NCBI RefSeq assembly: GCF_039566955.1
Contig: NZ_CP154796.1
Span: 2,356,001-2,420,000 of the forward strand
Direction: 5' to 3'
Length of the DNA stretch: 64,000 bases
Origin: Micromonospora sp. DSM 45708
GTDB lineage: Bacteria; Actinomycetota; Actinomycetes; Mycobacteriales; Micromonosporaceae
Shown here in pieces: positions 50,458 through 59,002 of the stretch. Position 1 is the stretch's first letter. Every line of letters begins with the position of its first letter. Below the pieces are notes generated by a model. That model was given only the letters and a program-made list of their open reading frames with translations, was not told the origin of the DNA and did no database searches. The translations under genes and the position numbers were made by a program.

Positions 50458-51896
50458 CGGCGGTGTCGACGATGCGGGCCGCACACGCGGCGCAGCAGAC
50501 GGCCACGAACCGGTTCGGCGCCACCCAGCTCACCTGGCTGCTCATCTCGGTGGTCGGCATGCTCCCGCTGGCCGCGATGGCGGCGTTGGCGCTGATCGTG
50601 CTGGTGGTCATCATCCTGCTCAGCGGGTCGCAGATGACCTCGTACTCGCCGGACCCGGACAGCACGCTCGGCCCGGGCGCCGGAGGCAGCGTCCTCGTCG
50701 AACTCGCCGGCGGTGACGGCCGGGGCGGGTTCCGGGAGTCGGGCGTGCCGGACGCGGCGCTGGTCGCGCCGATCCGGGCCGCCGCCCGGGAGTGCGACCT
50801 GCTCACGCCCGTGATCCTCGCCGCCCAGATCGAGTACGCGTCCGACTTCGACGCGGACAAGGAAGGGCCGCAGGGCCGCAAGGGACTGTCCCAGTTGACG
50901 CCCGAGGTCTTCGACCGGTACGGCGAGGACGACGACGACAGCGGGGAGGCGTCGGCGCTCGACCCGGAGGACTCGGTCCACGCCCACGCCCGGTGGTTCT
51001 GTCACCTGGCCGAGGAGACCCAGCGGATGCTGGACGACGGGAAGGTGGTCGGTGACCACCTCACGTTGACGTTGATGGCCTGGGAGATGGGCCCGGAGGC
51101 GGTCGAGGCGCAGGGCGGCATGCCGGTCATCGTGCTGGACAGCTACCCGTTCCGGGTGCGGGGCCTGTTCGCCCGCTACACGATCGGCGGGACGGACACG
51201 TCCACCGCCTCGCCGACGCCGTCGGTGTCCGCCGGCGGCGGGGCGAAGAAGCGCGTGGCGCCGGACGACGACGGCTCGCTGCTGACCGCGAAGGCGTTCG
51301 GCGACATGTTCCCCGGCCGCAACCCCTTCTACACGTACGCCGGGCTCACCGACGCGATGGCGACGTTCCCCGCGTTCGCCGGCACCGGCGACGAGCGGAC
51401 CCGCAAACGGGAACTGGCGGCGTTCCTGGCCAACGTCGACCACGAGTCCGGCGGCCTGGTCCACGTGGAGGAGATCGACCGGGCCGCCTGGGGCACCTAC
51501 TGTGACGGCGGCCAGCCCTACGGCTGCCCCGCCGGCCGGAGCGCCTACCACGGGCGGGGACCGATCCAGCTCAGCTGGAACACCAACTACAAGGCGGCCG
51601 GCGACGCGCTCGGGCTCGACCTGCTCGGCAACCCGGACCTGGTGGCCACCGACCCGTCGGTGGCGTGGCGGACCGCGCTCTGGTTCTGGATGACCCAGCG
51701 GGGCGCGGGCACGACCACGCCGCACGCCGCGATCACCGGCGGCGCGGGGTTCGGCGGAACGGTCCGGAGCATCAACGGCGCGTTGGAGTGCGGCGGGGGC
51801 AACGCCGCGCAGGTGCGGGCGCGGGTCGAGGCGTACCGGCGGTTCACCGCCGCGCTGGGCGTCGACGTCGGCGACGAGGGGACGCTGACGTGCTGA
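50454..51896 (+). CDS. Membrane-anchored bifunctional wall hydrolase: transglycosylase-like plus GH19 domain
   Basis: About 480 residues. One transmembrane helix (about 30-58), a lytic-transglycosylase-like region (100-240; LTPVILAAQIEYASDF and GPQGRKGLSQLTPE), a short linker, then a GH19 chitinase-type domain (290-470). The GH19 catalytic Glu is in NVDHESGGLVHVEEID, and YHGRGPIQLSWNTNY is the family signature. In the first region the Glu is in AQIEYAS. VirB1-like hydrolases open peptidoglycan for the apparatus; a GH19 domain in that role is unusual. It overlaps the coupling-protein gene by 4 bases; GTG at 50463 or ATG 50472 are alternative starts. Confidence 0.82.
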   Translation: MTAVSTMRAAHAAQQTATNRFGATQLTWLLISVVGMLPLAAMAALALIVLVVIILLSGSQMTSYSPDPDSTLGPGAGGSVLVELAGGDGRGGFRESGVPDAALVAPIRAAARECDLLTPVILAAQIEYASDFDADKEGPQGRKGLSQLTPEVFDRYGEDDDDSGEASALDPEDSVHAHARWFCHLAEETQRMLDDGKVVGDHLTLTLMAWEMGPEAVEAQGGMPVIVLDSYPFRVRGLFARYTIGGTDTSTASPTPSVSAGGGAKKRVAPDDDGSLLTAKAFGDMFPGRNPFYTYAGLTDAMATFPAFAGTGDERTRKRELAAFLANVDHESGGLVHVEEIDRAAWGTYCDGGQPYGCPAGRSAYHGRGPIQLSWNTNYKAAGDALGLDLLGNPDLVATDPSVAWRTALWFWMTQRGAGTTTPHAAITGGAGFGGTVRSINGALECGGGNAAQVRARVEAYRRFTAALGVDVGDEGTLTC

Positions 51897-52270
51897 GCGG
51901 GGAGCCGCCGTCCCGGCCGTTCTTCATCCTCTACCTGGACGGTGCGGAGTACGCCGAGGAACTGCGCCGGTTGAGCCACTGGGTGGAGGATCTGCTGCTC
52001 CCGGTGTACGGCGGCGAGGTCACCTCCGGCTCGCCCTGGTGTCCCCGGTGGCGGGAACACCCGGAGGCGATCGCGTACCTGCACGGGCTCTGGCTGGCCT
52101 GGCAGGAGCGGACCGGTCCGCGCGCGGGGCCGTCCGACCCGGCGGTGTGGCACCAGAACCACCTCTGGCCGACCATGGACACGTTGCGCAGTCCCCACGG
52201 CCCGTTCGCCGGGTGCAAGCCTGGCGGGCACCGGCCCAAGGAGCGTCCCTGGGTCGAGCGCGACGACTGA
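51890..52270 (+). CDS. DUF4913 family protein
   Basis: A 126-residue soluble protein with the DUF4913 core WCPRWREHPEAIAYLHGLWLAW and a conserved WHQNHLWPTMDTLRSPHGPF stretch (given by landmarks WCPRW and NHLWPTM). Members occur almost only in actinobacterial conjugative or integrated elements, function unknown. The GTG at 51890 overlaps the hydrolase stop, so it is the last gene of the secretion operon and its presence ties the locus to conjugation-type elements. Confidence 0.85.
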   Translation: MLSGEPPSRPFFILYLDGAEYAEELRRLSHWVEDLLLPVYGGEVTSGSPWCPRWREHPEAIAYLHGLWLAWQERTGPRAGPSDPAVWHQNHLWPTMDTLRSPHGPFAGCKPGGHRPKERPWVERDD

Positions 52271-52368
52271 GCGGCCGGCCGGGAAACCGGCCGAAAGGAC
52301 GACGGCCGGGGCGGCCGGCCCTCCGGCGGACCGATGCCGGCGACGGCCCGGGTCCGCAGGATCGGGTC

Positions 52369-53247
52369 ATGTCACTTTCCGAACTCGCCATCCAGGCCCG
52401 GGGCCTGACCAAACGGTACGGCCGCCAGCCGGCGCTCGTCGACTGCGACCTCGACATTCCCCGGGGCCGGGTGGTCGGGCTGGTCGGCCCGAACGGCGCC
52501 GGCAAGTCCACGCTGCTGAATCTCGCCTGCGGGCTGACCACGCCGACGGCGGGCACGCTGCGGGTGCTCGGCTCACCGCCGGCGGCGAACGCCGCGCACC
52601 TGGCCCGGATCGGGTTCGTCGCCCAGGACACCCCGGTGTACGGCACGTTCTCCGTCGCCGACCACCTGCGGATGGGCGCGCGCCTGAACCCGACCTGGGA
52701 CCCGGCGCTGGCCGACCGGCGGATCGCCCAGGTGGGGCTGGACCGGAAGCAGAAGGCGGGCCGGCTCTCCGGCGGCCAACGGGCGCAGTTGGCGCTCACC
52801 GTCGCCGTGGCCAAGCGTCCCGAGCTGCTGATCCTCGACGAGCCGGCCGCCGCGCTGGACCCGCTGGCCCGGGACGGGTTCCTGCGGAACCTGATGGAGT
52901 CCGTCGCCGACCTGGGTGCCGGCGCGGTTCTCTCCTCTCATCTGCTCGGCGACGTGGCGCGGGTCTGCGACCACCTCGTCGTGCTGTGCGGGGCCCGGGT
53001 CCAGGTCGCCGGCGACGTGGCCGACCTGCTGGCCCGGCACCACCTGCTGGTGGCCCCGCGCGGTGAGCTGGACCGGCTGCCGGCCGGGGTCGAGGTCGTC
53101 GAGATGCGGCACACCGAGCGGCACAGCCGGGCCGTGGTACGGGCCGACGGGCCGCTGCCGCGTACGTCGTGGACCGTCGAGCCGGTCGGGCTGGAGGAAC
53201 TGGTCCTGGGCTACCTGAGCCGGGCGACGGGGGAGGTCGTCCGATGA
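52369..53247 (+). CDS. ABC transporter ATP-binding protein
   Basis: A 292-residue nucleotide-binding subunit. Walker A is GPNGAGKST, signature LSGGQRAQ, Walker B LLILDEPAAALDP, H-loop SSHLLGD. The C-terminal 80 residues are an extension with no membrane segments. Overlap of its stop with the permease ATG shows a two-gene operon. It is related to GntR/ABC-2 type exporters of actinobacteria, substrate unknown. Confidence 0.92.
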   Translation: MSLSELAIQARGLTKRYGRQPALVDCDLDIPRGRVVGLVGPNGAGKSTLLNLACGLTTPTAGTLRVLGSPPAANAAHLARIGFVAQDTPVYGTFSVADHLRMGARLNPTWDPALADRRIAQVGLDRKQKAGRLSGGQRAQLALTVAVAKRPELLILDEPAAALDPLARDGFLRNLMESVADLGAGAVLSSHLLGDVARVCDHLVVLCGARVQVAGDVADLLARHHLLVAPRGELDRLPAGVEVVEMRHTERHSRAVVRADGPLPRTSWTVEPVGLEELVLGYLSRATGEVVR

Positions 53248-54260
53248 TCTGGCTCGCCTGGCGGCAGTTCCGCGTGCCGGCGCTGGTCGGCGTCGTCGCG
53301 CTGGCCCTGGTCGCCGTCTACCTGCTCCACCTCGGCCTGGACGTCCGGGACGCCGAGGACGGTTACCGGGCGCAGTGCGCCGGCCGGGCCGACTGCCCCC
53401 GGCTGAGCCAGCTCGCCGCCGACTACGAGAACACCTCGCTGTACCTGGCCGCGCTCCTGGCACCCGTCCCCGGCCTGCTCGGCATGTTCTGGGGCGCGCC
53501 CCTGGTGGCCCGGGAGCTGGAGACCGGCACCCACCGGCTGGCCTGGAACCAGAGCGTGACCCGGCGGCGCTGGCTCGCCGTCAAGCTGGCCGTGGTCGGG
53601 CTGGCCGGCATGGCCGTGACCGGCGCCGTCGCCGCGTTGGCGACCTGGGCGATGGGCCCGGTGGACCAGGTCGCGGGCAACCGTTTCAGCACCATCCTGT
53701 TCGGCGCCCGCCACGTCGCCCCGGTGGCGTACGCGGCGCTCGCCGTCGTGCTCGGCACGCTCGTCGGGCTGCTGGTGCGCCGTACCGTGCCGGCGATGGC
53801 GCTGACCGCGTTGGCGTTCGTCGTGCTCCAGTTCCTGGTGCCGAACCTGCTCCGGCCGCACCTCCTGCCGGCGGAGCACACCACGCTGCCGATGACCGCG
53901 CAGGCCATCAACCAGGCCCGGGGGCTGGGCAGCATCACCGGCGCGCCGGTGGTACGCGGACTGAGCGTGCCGGATGCCTGGGTCACCGACGTGAGTGAGC
54001 TGCGCACCCGCACCGGCGAGCCGCTGGACACCACGGTCTTCGACGCGTGTTTCACCGACCCGCCGAGGACCGGCGCGCCGGAGGGCCCGTTCGGCGACAC
54101 CGCCGTGTGCCTGGCCGACCAGGACCTGCACGTGGACGTGGCCTACCAGCCGAACGGCCGTTACTGGGCGTTCCAGTGGCTGGAGTCGGGCTGCTACCTG
54201 CTGCTCGCCGGGCTGCTGACGGCCGTCGCGTTCCGGCGGCTCCGGCGACGTCCGAGCTAG
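53244..54260 (+). CDS. ABC-2-type transporter permease
   Basis: A 338-residue membrane protein with about six transmembrane helices, the last at 312-332, and a large extracytoplasmic loop (about 225-305). The segment RELETGTHRLAWNQSVTRRRW is typical of permeases paired with such ATPases. It forms the pore of the exporter with the preceding gene. The adjacent two-component system is convergent, so a shared operon is excluded, although a functional link (sensing and efflux) is possible. Confidence 0.88.
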   Translation: MIWLAWRQFRVPALVGVVALALVAVYLLHLGLDVRDAEDGYRAQCAGRADCPRLSQLAADYENTSLYLAALLAPVPGLLGMFWGAPLVARELETGTHRLAWNQSVTRRRWLAVKLAVVGLAGMAVTGAVAALATWAMGPVDQVAGNRFSTILFGARHVAPVAYAALAVVLGTLVGLLVRRTVPAMALTALAFVVLQFLVPNLLRPHLLPAEHTTLPMTAQAINQARGLGSITGAPVVRGLSVPDAWVTDVSELRTRTGEPLDTTVFDACFTDPPRTGAPEGPFGDTAVCLADQDLHVDVAYQPNGRYWAFQWLESGCYLLLAGLLTAVAFRRLRRRPS

Positions 54261-54366
54261 GTCGCGCGGCGTCGAACGGGCGGCAGCGCCCGTCGGCGGA
54301 AGTGTAGCCCTCGTCGCCGCCGGTGACGGTGGGTCACCGCGGCGGAGGAACGACCACGGAGGAGCG

Positions 54367-54404
54367 GCATACCCGCGAGTCATGATCATGACTCGCGGGT
54401 ATGC
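54367..54404. terminator. 38-base perfect palindrome between convergent genes
   Basis: Positions 54367-54385 are the exact reverse complement of 54386-54404. The element lies between the permease stop (54260) and the response-regulator stop (54469) and should terminate both convergent transcripts. Confidence 0.82.
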
Positions 54405-54468
54405 GTTCGTGCCGCCGGCCGCGCGCGCCGGTCCGGACCGAACGGCTCCCGCGCCGGGAGCCCGGCGG

Positions 54469-55119
54469 TCAGGTGCCCTCGATGATCCGGTTCTCCCAGG
54501 CCCAGGCGGCGATCTCCACCCGGTTGCGGGCGCCCAGCTTGTTCTGGATGCCGGAGACGTGGCTCTTCACGGTGCTCAACGAGATGAACAGCTCGGCGGC
54601 GACCTCCTGGTTGGTCCGCCCGCGTGCGATCGCCCGGACCACCTCCAGCTCCCGCGCGGACAGCCGCGCCGCCGGTCGGGCCGACGCCGGCCGGGCCGTG
54701 GCCGTGACGTGCCTGAGCAACCGCAGCGTCACCGACGGCGACACCAGCGCGTCGCCGTTGTGCGCGGCCCGGACCGCCTCGACCAGCAGCGCCGGCCCGG
54801 CGTCCTTGAGCAGGAAACCGACCGCGCCGTTGCGCAGCGCGCCGTAGACGTACTCGTCGAGGTCGAAGGTGGTCACCACGATGACCCGCAGCGGGTTCGG
54901 CGGGCCGGCCAGCGCGCGGGTCACCTCGATGCCGTCCAGCCGGGGCATCCGGACGTCGACCAGGCAGACGTCCGGGCGCAGCCGGCGGGCCTCGGCCACC
55001 GCCCCGACGCCGTCGGACGCCTCGCCCACCACGGTGATGTCCGGCTGGTCCTCCAGGATGAGCCGCAGCCCGCCCCGGATCATGGCCTGGTCGTCGGCGA
55101 TCAGCACCCGGATGCTCAT
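54469..55119 (-). CDS. NarL/LuxR-type response regulator
   Basis: A 216-residue regulator. The receiver domain (1-120) has the acidic pair ADD, the phosphorylated Asp in VCLVDVRMPRLDG and the later Lys in FLLKDAGP. A LuxR HTH (about 148-205) reads LSARELEVVRAIARGRTNQE and STVKSHVSGIQNKLG. It overlaps the kinase gene by 4 bases. Target genes are unknown; the neighbouring ABC transporter is an obvious candidate. Confidence 0.95.
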   Translation of the reverse strand: MSIRVLIADDQAMIRGGLRLILEDQPDITVVGEASDGVGAVAEARRLRPDVCLVDVRMPRLDGIEVTRALAGPPNPLRVIVVTTFDLDEYVYGALRNGAVGFLLKDAGPALLVEAVRAAHNGDALVSPSVTLRLLRHVTATARPASARPAARLSARELEVVRAIARGRTNQEVAAELFISLSTVKSHVSGIQNKLGARNRVEIAAWAWENRIIEGT

Positions 55120-56282
55120 CGTGCGGTCCGGCCCGGGAGGGGGAGCGTGGCCCGTACGGACCAGCCCCGGCCGTCACGGGGCCCGGCCGTCAGCGTGCCA
55201 CCCAGCGTCCGGACACGCTCGCGCATGCCGACCAGGCCGTAGCCGCCCCGGTGGGCGACCCGGGCGGGCGCCGGCGGCGCGTCGTCCACCACCTCGACGG
55301 ACACCCCCTCGGGGTTCCGGTCGACGGTGACGGTCACCGAAGCGGCGTGCGGGGCGTGCCGGGACACGTTGGTCAGCGCCTCCTGCACGATCCGGTGGAC
55401 CGTGGTGGTCACCTCCGGCGGCCAGGCGAGGTCACTGGCGGGCGGCCACCCGTGGCCGTCGGCGGGCAGCCGGAGCCGCACCGGCGGGCCGTGCCGGTCG
55501 AACCGGGCCACCAGCTCGGTGAGCTGCTCCGGGCCGGGCGAGGCGGGCGCCGCGTCGTCGGCGTCCCGGAGCAACCCGACCACCCGGCGCATCGCGGTGA
55601 GCGCGTCCGTGCCGGACAGCTCGATCCCGGCCAGCATCTCCGGCAGCTTCTCCGGCCGCTTCGCGCCGACCAGTTGGGCGGCCTGGGCCTGCACGACGAT
55701 TCCGGTGACGTGGTGGGCGACCACGTCGTGCAGCTCACGGGCCAGCGCGAGGCGCTCGTCCCGGCGTACCCGCTCGGTGGTGGCCCGACCGTGGGCGTCG
55801 GCCAGGCGCAGCGCGACACCGACCGCGACGGCGGCCAGCCAGCACAGCGTGGCGAGCACCGGCACCGCGGAGAAGCCGTGCCTGTCGTCCAGCGACGCGA
55901 GCAGGCTGCCGACGATCACCAGCAGGCCCGCGCCGCCGACGGCGGCGGCGGTCCGCACCGGTCGGGTCCGGATCACGGAGCCGACCAGCACGGCCAGCGC
56001 GAGCGCGGTGACCGGGCCGGGTTCCTGCGGCAGGCCCGTGAGGTGGGCGACGGCGACGGCGACGGCCGCCACGCCGAGACCGGCCGCCGCCGTACGGACG
56101 CGGGCCCGGCGACGCAGCAGGGCCAGCAGGCAGGCGGTCGCCCCGACCGTCGCGTCGAGCACGGCGTACCGGGGGCCCCAACTGTCCGCGAGCATGACGG
56201 CGGTGAACGCCAGACCGAGGACGAACACCACGGCGAGGCCGAGATCGGGCAGCAGGCCGGCCGGTCGACGCGTGTCGGTCAT
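55116..56282 (-). CDS. Membrane sensor histidine kinase (HisKA_3 type)
   Basis: A 388-residue kinase. Four to six transmembrane helices fill residues 10-165, with almost no extracellular loop, so it probably senses within the membrane. The phospho-acceptor His is in ARELHDVVAHHVTGI, and the HATPase domain ends with GYGLVGMRERVRTLGG. It forms a two-component system with the regulator encoded downstream. It is divergent from the aldo/keto reductase. Confidence 0.94.
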   Translation of the reverse strand: MTDTRRPAGLLPDLGLAVVFVLGLAFTAVMLADSWGPRYAVLDATVGATACLLALLRRRARVRTAAAGLGVAAVAVAVAHLTGLPQEPGPVTALALAVLVGSVIRTRPVRTAAAVGGAGLLVIVGSLLASLDDRHGFSAVPVLATLCWLAAVAVGVALRLADAHGRATTERVRRDERLALARELHDVVAHHVTGIVVQAQAAQLVGAKRPEKLPEMLAGIELSGTDALTAMRRVVGLLRDADDAAPASPGPEQLTELVARFDRHGPPVRLRLPADGHGWPPASDLAWPPEVTTTVHRIVQEALTNVSRHAPHAASVTVTVDRNPEGVSVEVVDDAPPAPARVAHRGGYGLVGMRERVRTLGGTLTAGPRDGRGWSVRATLPLPGRTAR

Positions 56283-56382
56283 GGCACCAGGCTAGGAAAG
56301 TCCGGGCCCGCGCCGAACCGGTCGAAAGTACGGTCACGGTCCTCGGCGCGCCGATGATCCGATCCTGTGCTATCCACGAGTC

Positions 56383-57360
56383 ATGGCCGACGACCAGAAC
56401 CTCCCCCCGGCGAGCGCCGACATCCGCGACCACCGACTGATCTACGGCTGCATGGGGCTGGGCGGCGGGTGGGACGCCGAACCGTACGGCGCACCGGAGA
56501 TCGCGGCGGCCGAGGCGGCGGTCGAGGCCGCCCTGGAGATCGGCGTCACCGCGTTCGACCACGCGGACATCTACCGCAACGGCAAGTCGGAGGCGGTCTT
56601 CGGCGAGGTCCTGGCCCGCGCGCCGGAGCTGCGCCGCCGCATGCTGATCCAGACGAAGTGCGGAATCCGCCTGTCCGGCGACGACGGGCCGGGCCGGTAC
56701 GACCTGCGGGCCACGCACATCGAGCGCAGCGTCGAGCAGAGCCTGACCCGGTTGAAGACCGACGTGATCGACGTCCTGCTGCTGCACCGGCCGGACCCGC
56801 TGGCCGACCCGGACGAGGTGGCCGGCGCGTTGACCTCGCTGCACCGGCAGGGCCTGGTGCGGCAGTTCGGCGTGTCGAACATGGCCGCGCCGCAGATCGC
56901 GCATCTCCAGGCGTCCCTCGACGTGCCGCTCGTCGCCAACCAGTTGGAGATCAGCCTGGGCCGGCGCGACTGGGTCGAGGCCGGCGTGCTGGTGAACACC
57001 GCGGAGTCCACCGGGACCGGCTTCCCACTCGGCACCCTGGAGCACTGCCGGGCGCACCGGATCGGCCTCCAGGCGTGGGGCTCGCTGGCCCGCGGGCGTT
57101 TCACCGGCGCCCCCCGCACGCCGACCGACCGGGCGGCGGCCGAGCGGGTCGCCGCGCTGGCCGACGCGAAGGGCACCACGCCGGAGGCGATCGTGCTGTG
57201 GTGGATCCAGCGGCACCCGGCGCGGGTGGCGCCGGTGATCGGCACCGCCCGCCCCGCCCGCATCCGGGCCTGCCGGGACGCCGCCCGACGCGACCCGGAG
57301 CTGACCCGCGAGGAGTGGTACGACCTCTGGATCGTCGCGCGCGGCACCCCGCTGCCCTGA
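56383..57360 (+). CDS. Aldo/keto reductase
   Basis: A 325-residue NAD(P)H-dependent oxidoreductase with a (beta/alpha)8 barrel. The catalytic tetrad is visible: Asp and Tyr in FDHADIY, Lys in LIQTKCGI and His in VLLLHRPDPL. The C-terminal cofactor-binding segment PVIGTARPARI is present. It resembles the YdhF group of general carbonyl reductases. No clear ribosome site precedes the ATG, so the message may be leaderless. Confidence 0.92.
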   Translation: MADDQNLPPASADIRDHRLIYGCMGLGGGWDAEPYGAPEIAAAEAAVEAALEIGVTAFDHADIYRNGKSEAVFGEVLARAPELRRRMLIQTKCGIRLSGDDGPGRYDLRATHIERSVEQSLTRLKTDVIDVLLLHRPDPLADPDEVAGALTSLHRQGLVRQFGVSNMAAPQIAHLQASLDVPLVANQLEISLGRRDWVEAGVLVNTAESTGTGFPLGTLEHCRAHRIGLQAWGSLARGRFTGAPRTPTDRAAAERVAALADAKGTTPEAIVLWWIQRHPARVAPVIGTARPARIRACRDAARRDPELTREEWYDLWIVARGTPLP

Positions 57361-57395
57361 CCCACGCCCCTCGCGCCCCCTCCGGCACCGCCGCT

Positions 57396-57445
57396 TTCCC
57401 GGAAAGCGTGGCCATTCGAGCCTGAATGGCCACGCTTTCCGGGAA
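57396..57445. terminator. 22-base perfect hairpin, second copy of a dispersed palindrome
   Basis: Perfect arms at 57396-57417 and 57424-57445 surround a 6-base loop, between the aldo/keto reductase stop and the convergent esterase stop. The right arm is identical to that of the element at 3076-3125. It works as a likely bidirectional terminator and shows that the same palindrome is used at two distant convergent junctions. Confidence 0.85.
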
Positions 57446-57473
57446 CCAGCGCGCACGGGGGTGGGCGACCTCG

Positions 57474-58817
57474 TCAGGCGAGCGTGCAGGGCGCGCCGTT
57501 GAGGGTGAACGAGGTCGGCTTTGCGGTGTTACCGCTGTGGGTGGCCTGGAATCCGATGGTGGTCGACCCGGTGGCCGGGATGGCGGCGTTGTAGGCGACG
57601 TTCCGGGCCGTCACCGGGCCGGAGGCGGGGGAGTAGGACGCGTTCCAGCCCGAGGTGATGACCTGACCACCGGGGAGCGTGAACGCCAGGGACCATCCGT
57701 TCACGGCGGCGCTGCCGGTGTTGGTGATGGTGATGTTCTCGGTCAACCCGGAGTTCCAGGCGTTGACGTCGACGCTCACCCGGCAGGCGCCGGTGCCCGG
57801 CGGCGGCGTGGTCGGGCCGGGCGGTGGCGTGGTGGGGCTGGGCGGCGGCGTGGTCGGGCTGGGCGACGTGGTCGGGCTCGGCGTGCTGGTCAGGCCGAAG
57901 AACGCGAGAGCGGTCGCGGCCATGCCGGCGGCCGGCAGCGTGTGCCCGGCGCCCTGGATGCTGTACGCCTCCACCTGGACCGTGCCGGTGGCGTCGGCGT
58001 AGCGGCGCCGGTTCCAGTTGGCCTGCGGCGTGTCGGTCGAGGTGGGGGTCTGGCTCAGCCCGAACACGTTCGTCCACTGCTCGATCGACTCCTGCAACAG
58101 CGAGTACGGCACGAGCGTGTCACCGGTGCCGTGCCAGAGCTGCACCCGGGGGCGCGGGCCGGTGTAACCGGGGTACGCCTGGCGGACCGCGTCGCCCCAC
58201 TGCTGCGGCGTCCGGTTCATGCTGCCGCCCGTGCACTGGCTGGACCCGGGCGGGTAGTCCGCCGCGCCCGCGAAGCAGTTGTAGGGCACGCCCATGAACG
58301 CCGCGCCGGCCTTGAAGACGTCGGGATAGAGCGCCAGCATGTGGTTGGTCATCATGCCGCCGGACGAGCTGCCGGTGGCGTAGACCCGGTCCGGGTCGGC
58401 GCCGTACTGCTGCTGGACCCAGCGGATCATCGAGATGATCGACACCGGGTCGCTGCCGCCGCCGCGGCGCTTGGCGGCGTCGGACCAGGTGTCGAAGCAG
58501 TTGCCGAAGCCGGCCTGCTGGGTCGCGGTCGGATAGATCACGATGTATCCGTAGCGGTCGGCCAGTGAGGCGAACTCGCTGCCGGAGTAGAAGCCCGGGC
58601 CGGATCCGCCGCAGCCGTGCATGGCCACCACGGTCGCCGGCCGGGCCGGGCGGGCGTCCGGGACGTAGACGTGCATGCGCATCCGGCCCGGGTTGTCGCC
58701 GAAGCTGGTCACCTCGGTCAGCGACGCCGCGTACGCGGGTTGGATCGTGGGGACCACCAGTCCGGCCGCCGCCAGCGTCGCGGCCACGGCGAGCAGCACC
58801 TTCGCTCTGATTCTCAC
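57474..58817 (-). CDS. Secreted CE1-type esterase/PHB-depolymerase-like protein with CBM2
   Basis: A 447-residue secreted enzyme. Signal peptide about 1-29 (ending AYA), alpha/beta-hydrolase domain about 32-310 with the nucleophile in ATGSSSGGMM, an oxyanion region MHGCGGSG and the His in IQGAGHTLP, a Pro/Thr linker (about 315-345), then a family 2 carbohydrate-binding module (about 347-447) with one Cys at each end and the usual Trp residues. It probably removes acetyl or feruloyl groups from plant xylan. The GTG at 58817 is supported by GAAGGAG and by the signal peptide beginning there. Confidence 0.9.
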   Translation of the reverse strand: MRIRAKVLLAVAATLAAAGLVVPTIQPAYAASLTEVTSFGDNPGRMRMHVYVPDARPARPATVVAMHGCGGSGPGFYSGSEFASLADRYGYIVIYPTATQQAGFGNCFDTWSDAAKRRGGGSDPVSIISMIRWVQQQYGADPDRVYATGSSSGGMMTNHMLALYPDVFKAGAAFMGVPYNCFAGAADYPPGSSQCTGGSMNRTPQQWGDAVRQAYPGYTGPRPRVQLWHGTGDTLVPYSLLQESIEQWTNVFGLSQTPTSTDTPQANWNRRRYADATGTVQVEAYSIQGAGHTLPAAGMAATALAFFGLTSTPSPTTSPSPTTPPPSPTTPPPGPTTPPPGTGACRVSVDVNAWNSGLTENITITNTGSAAVNGWSLAFTLPGGQVITSGWNASYSPASGPVTARNVAYNAAIPATGSTTIGFQATHSGNTAKPTSFTLNGAPCTLA

Positions 58818-59002
58818 GGAGACTCCTTCGATCACCTGTGCAGGTTGAGGTCGTGGGTGGTGCGCCCTGCCCGGCTCCGTGTCGGGTAGCACATAGTGTT
58901 CCCGCCGGTCCGACAAGTGTCAATCGACGCCCAACGATGCATTCCGTCGACGATCTCCGTCTACAGTCGAGGTCCCGCCCCCGAGTCGAGTCCGGAGTGC
59001 CC

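Noticed and set aside
41517..52270. Integrative conjugative element with borders inside the window
   Set aside because: No integrase, relaxase, replication gene, tRNA or flanking direct repeats were seen, so borders cannot be supported.
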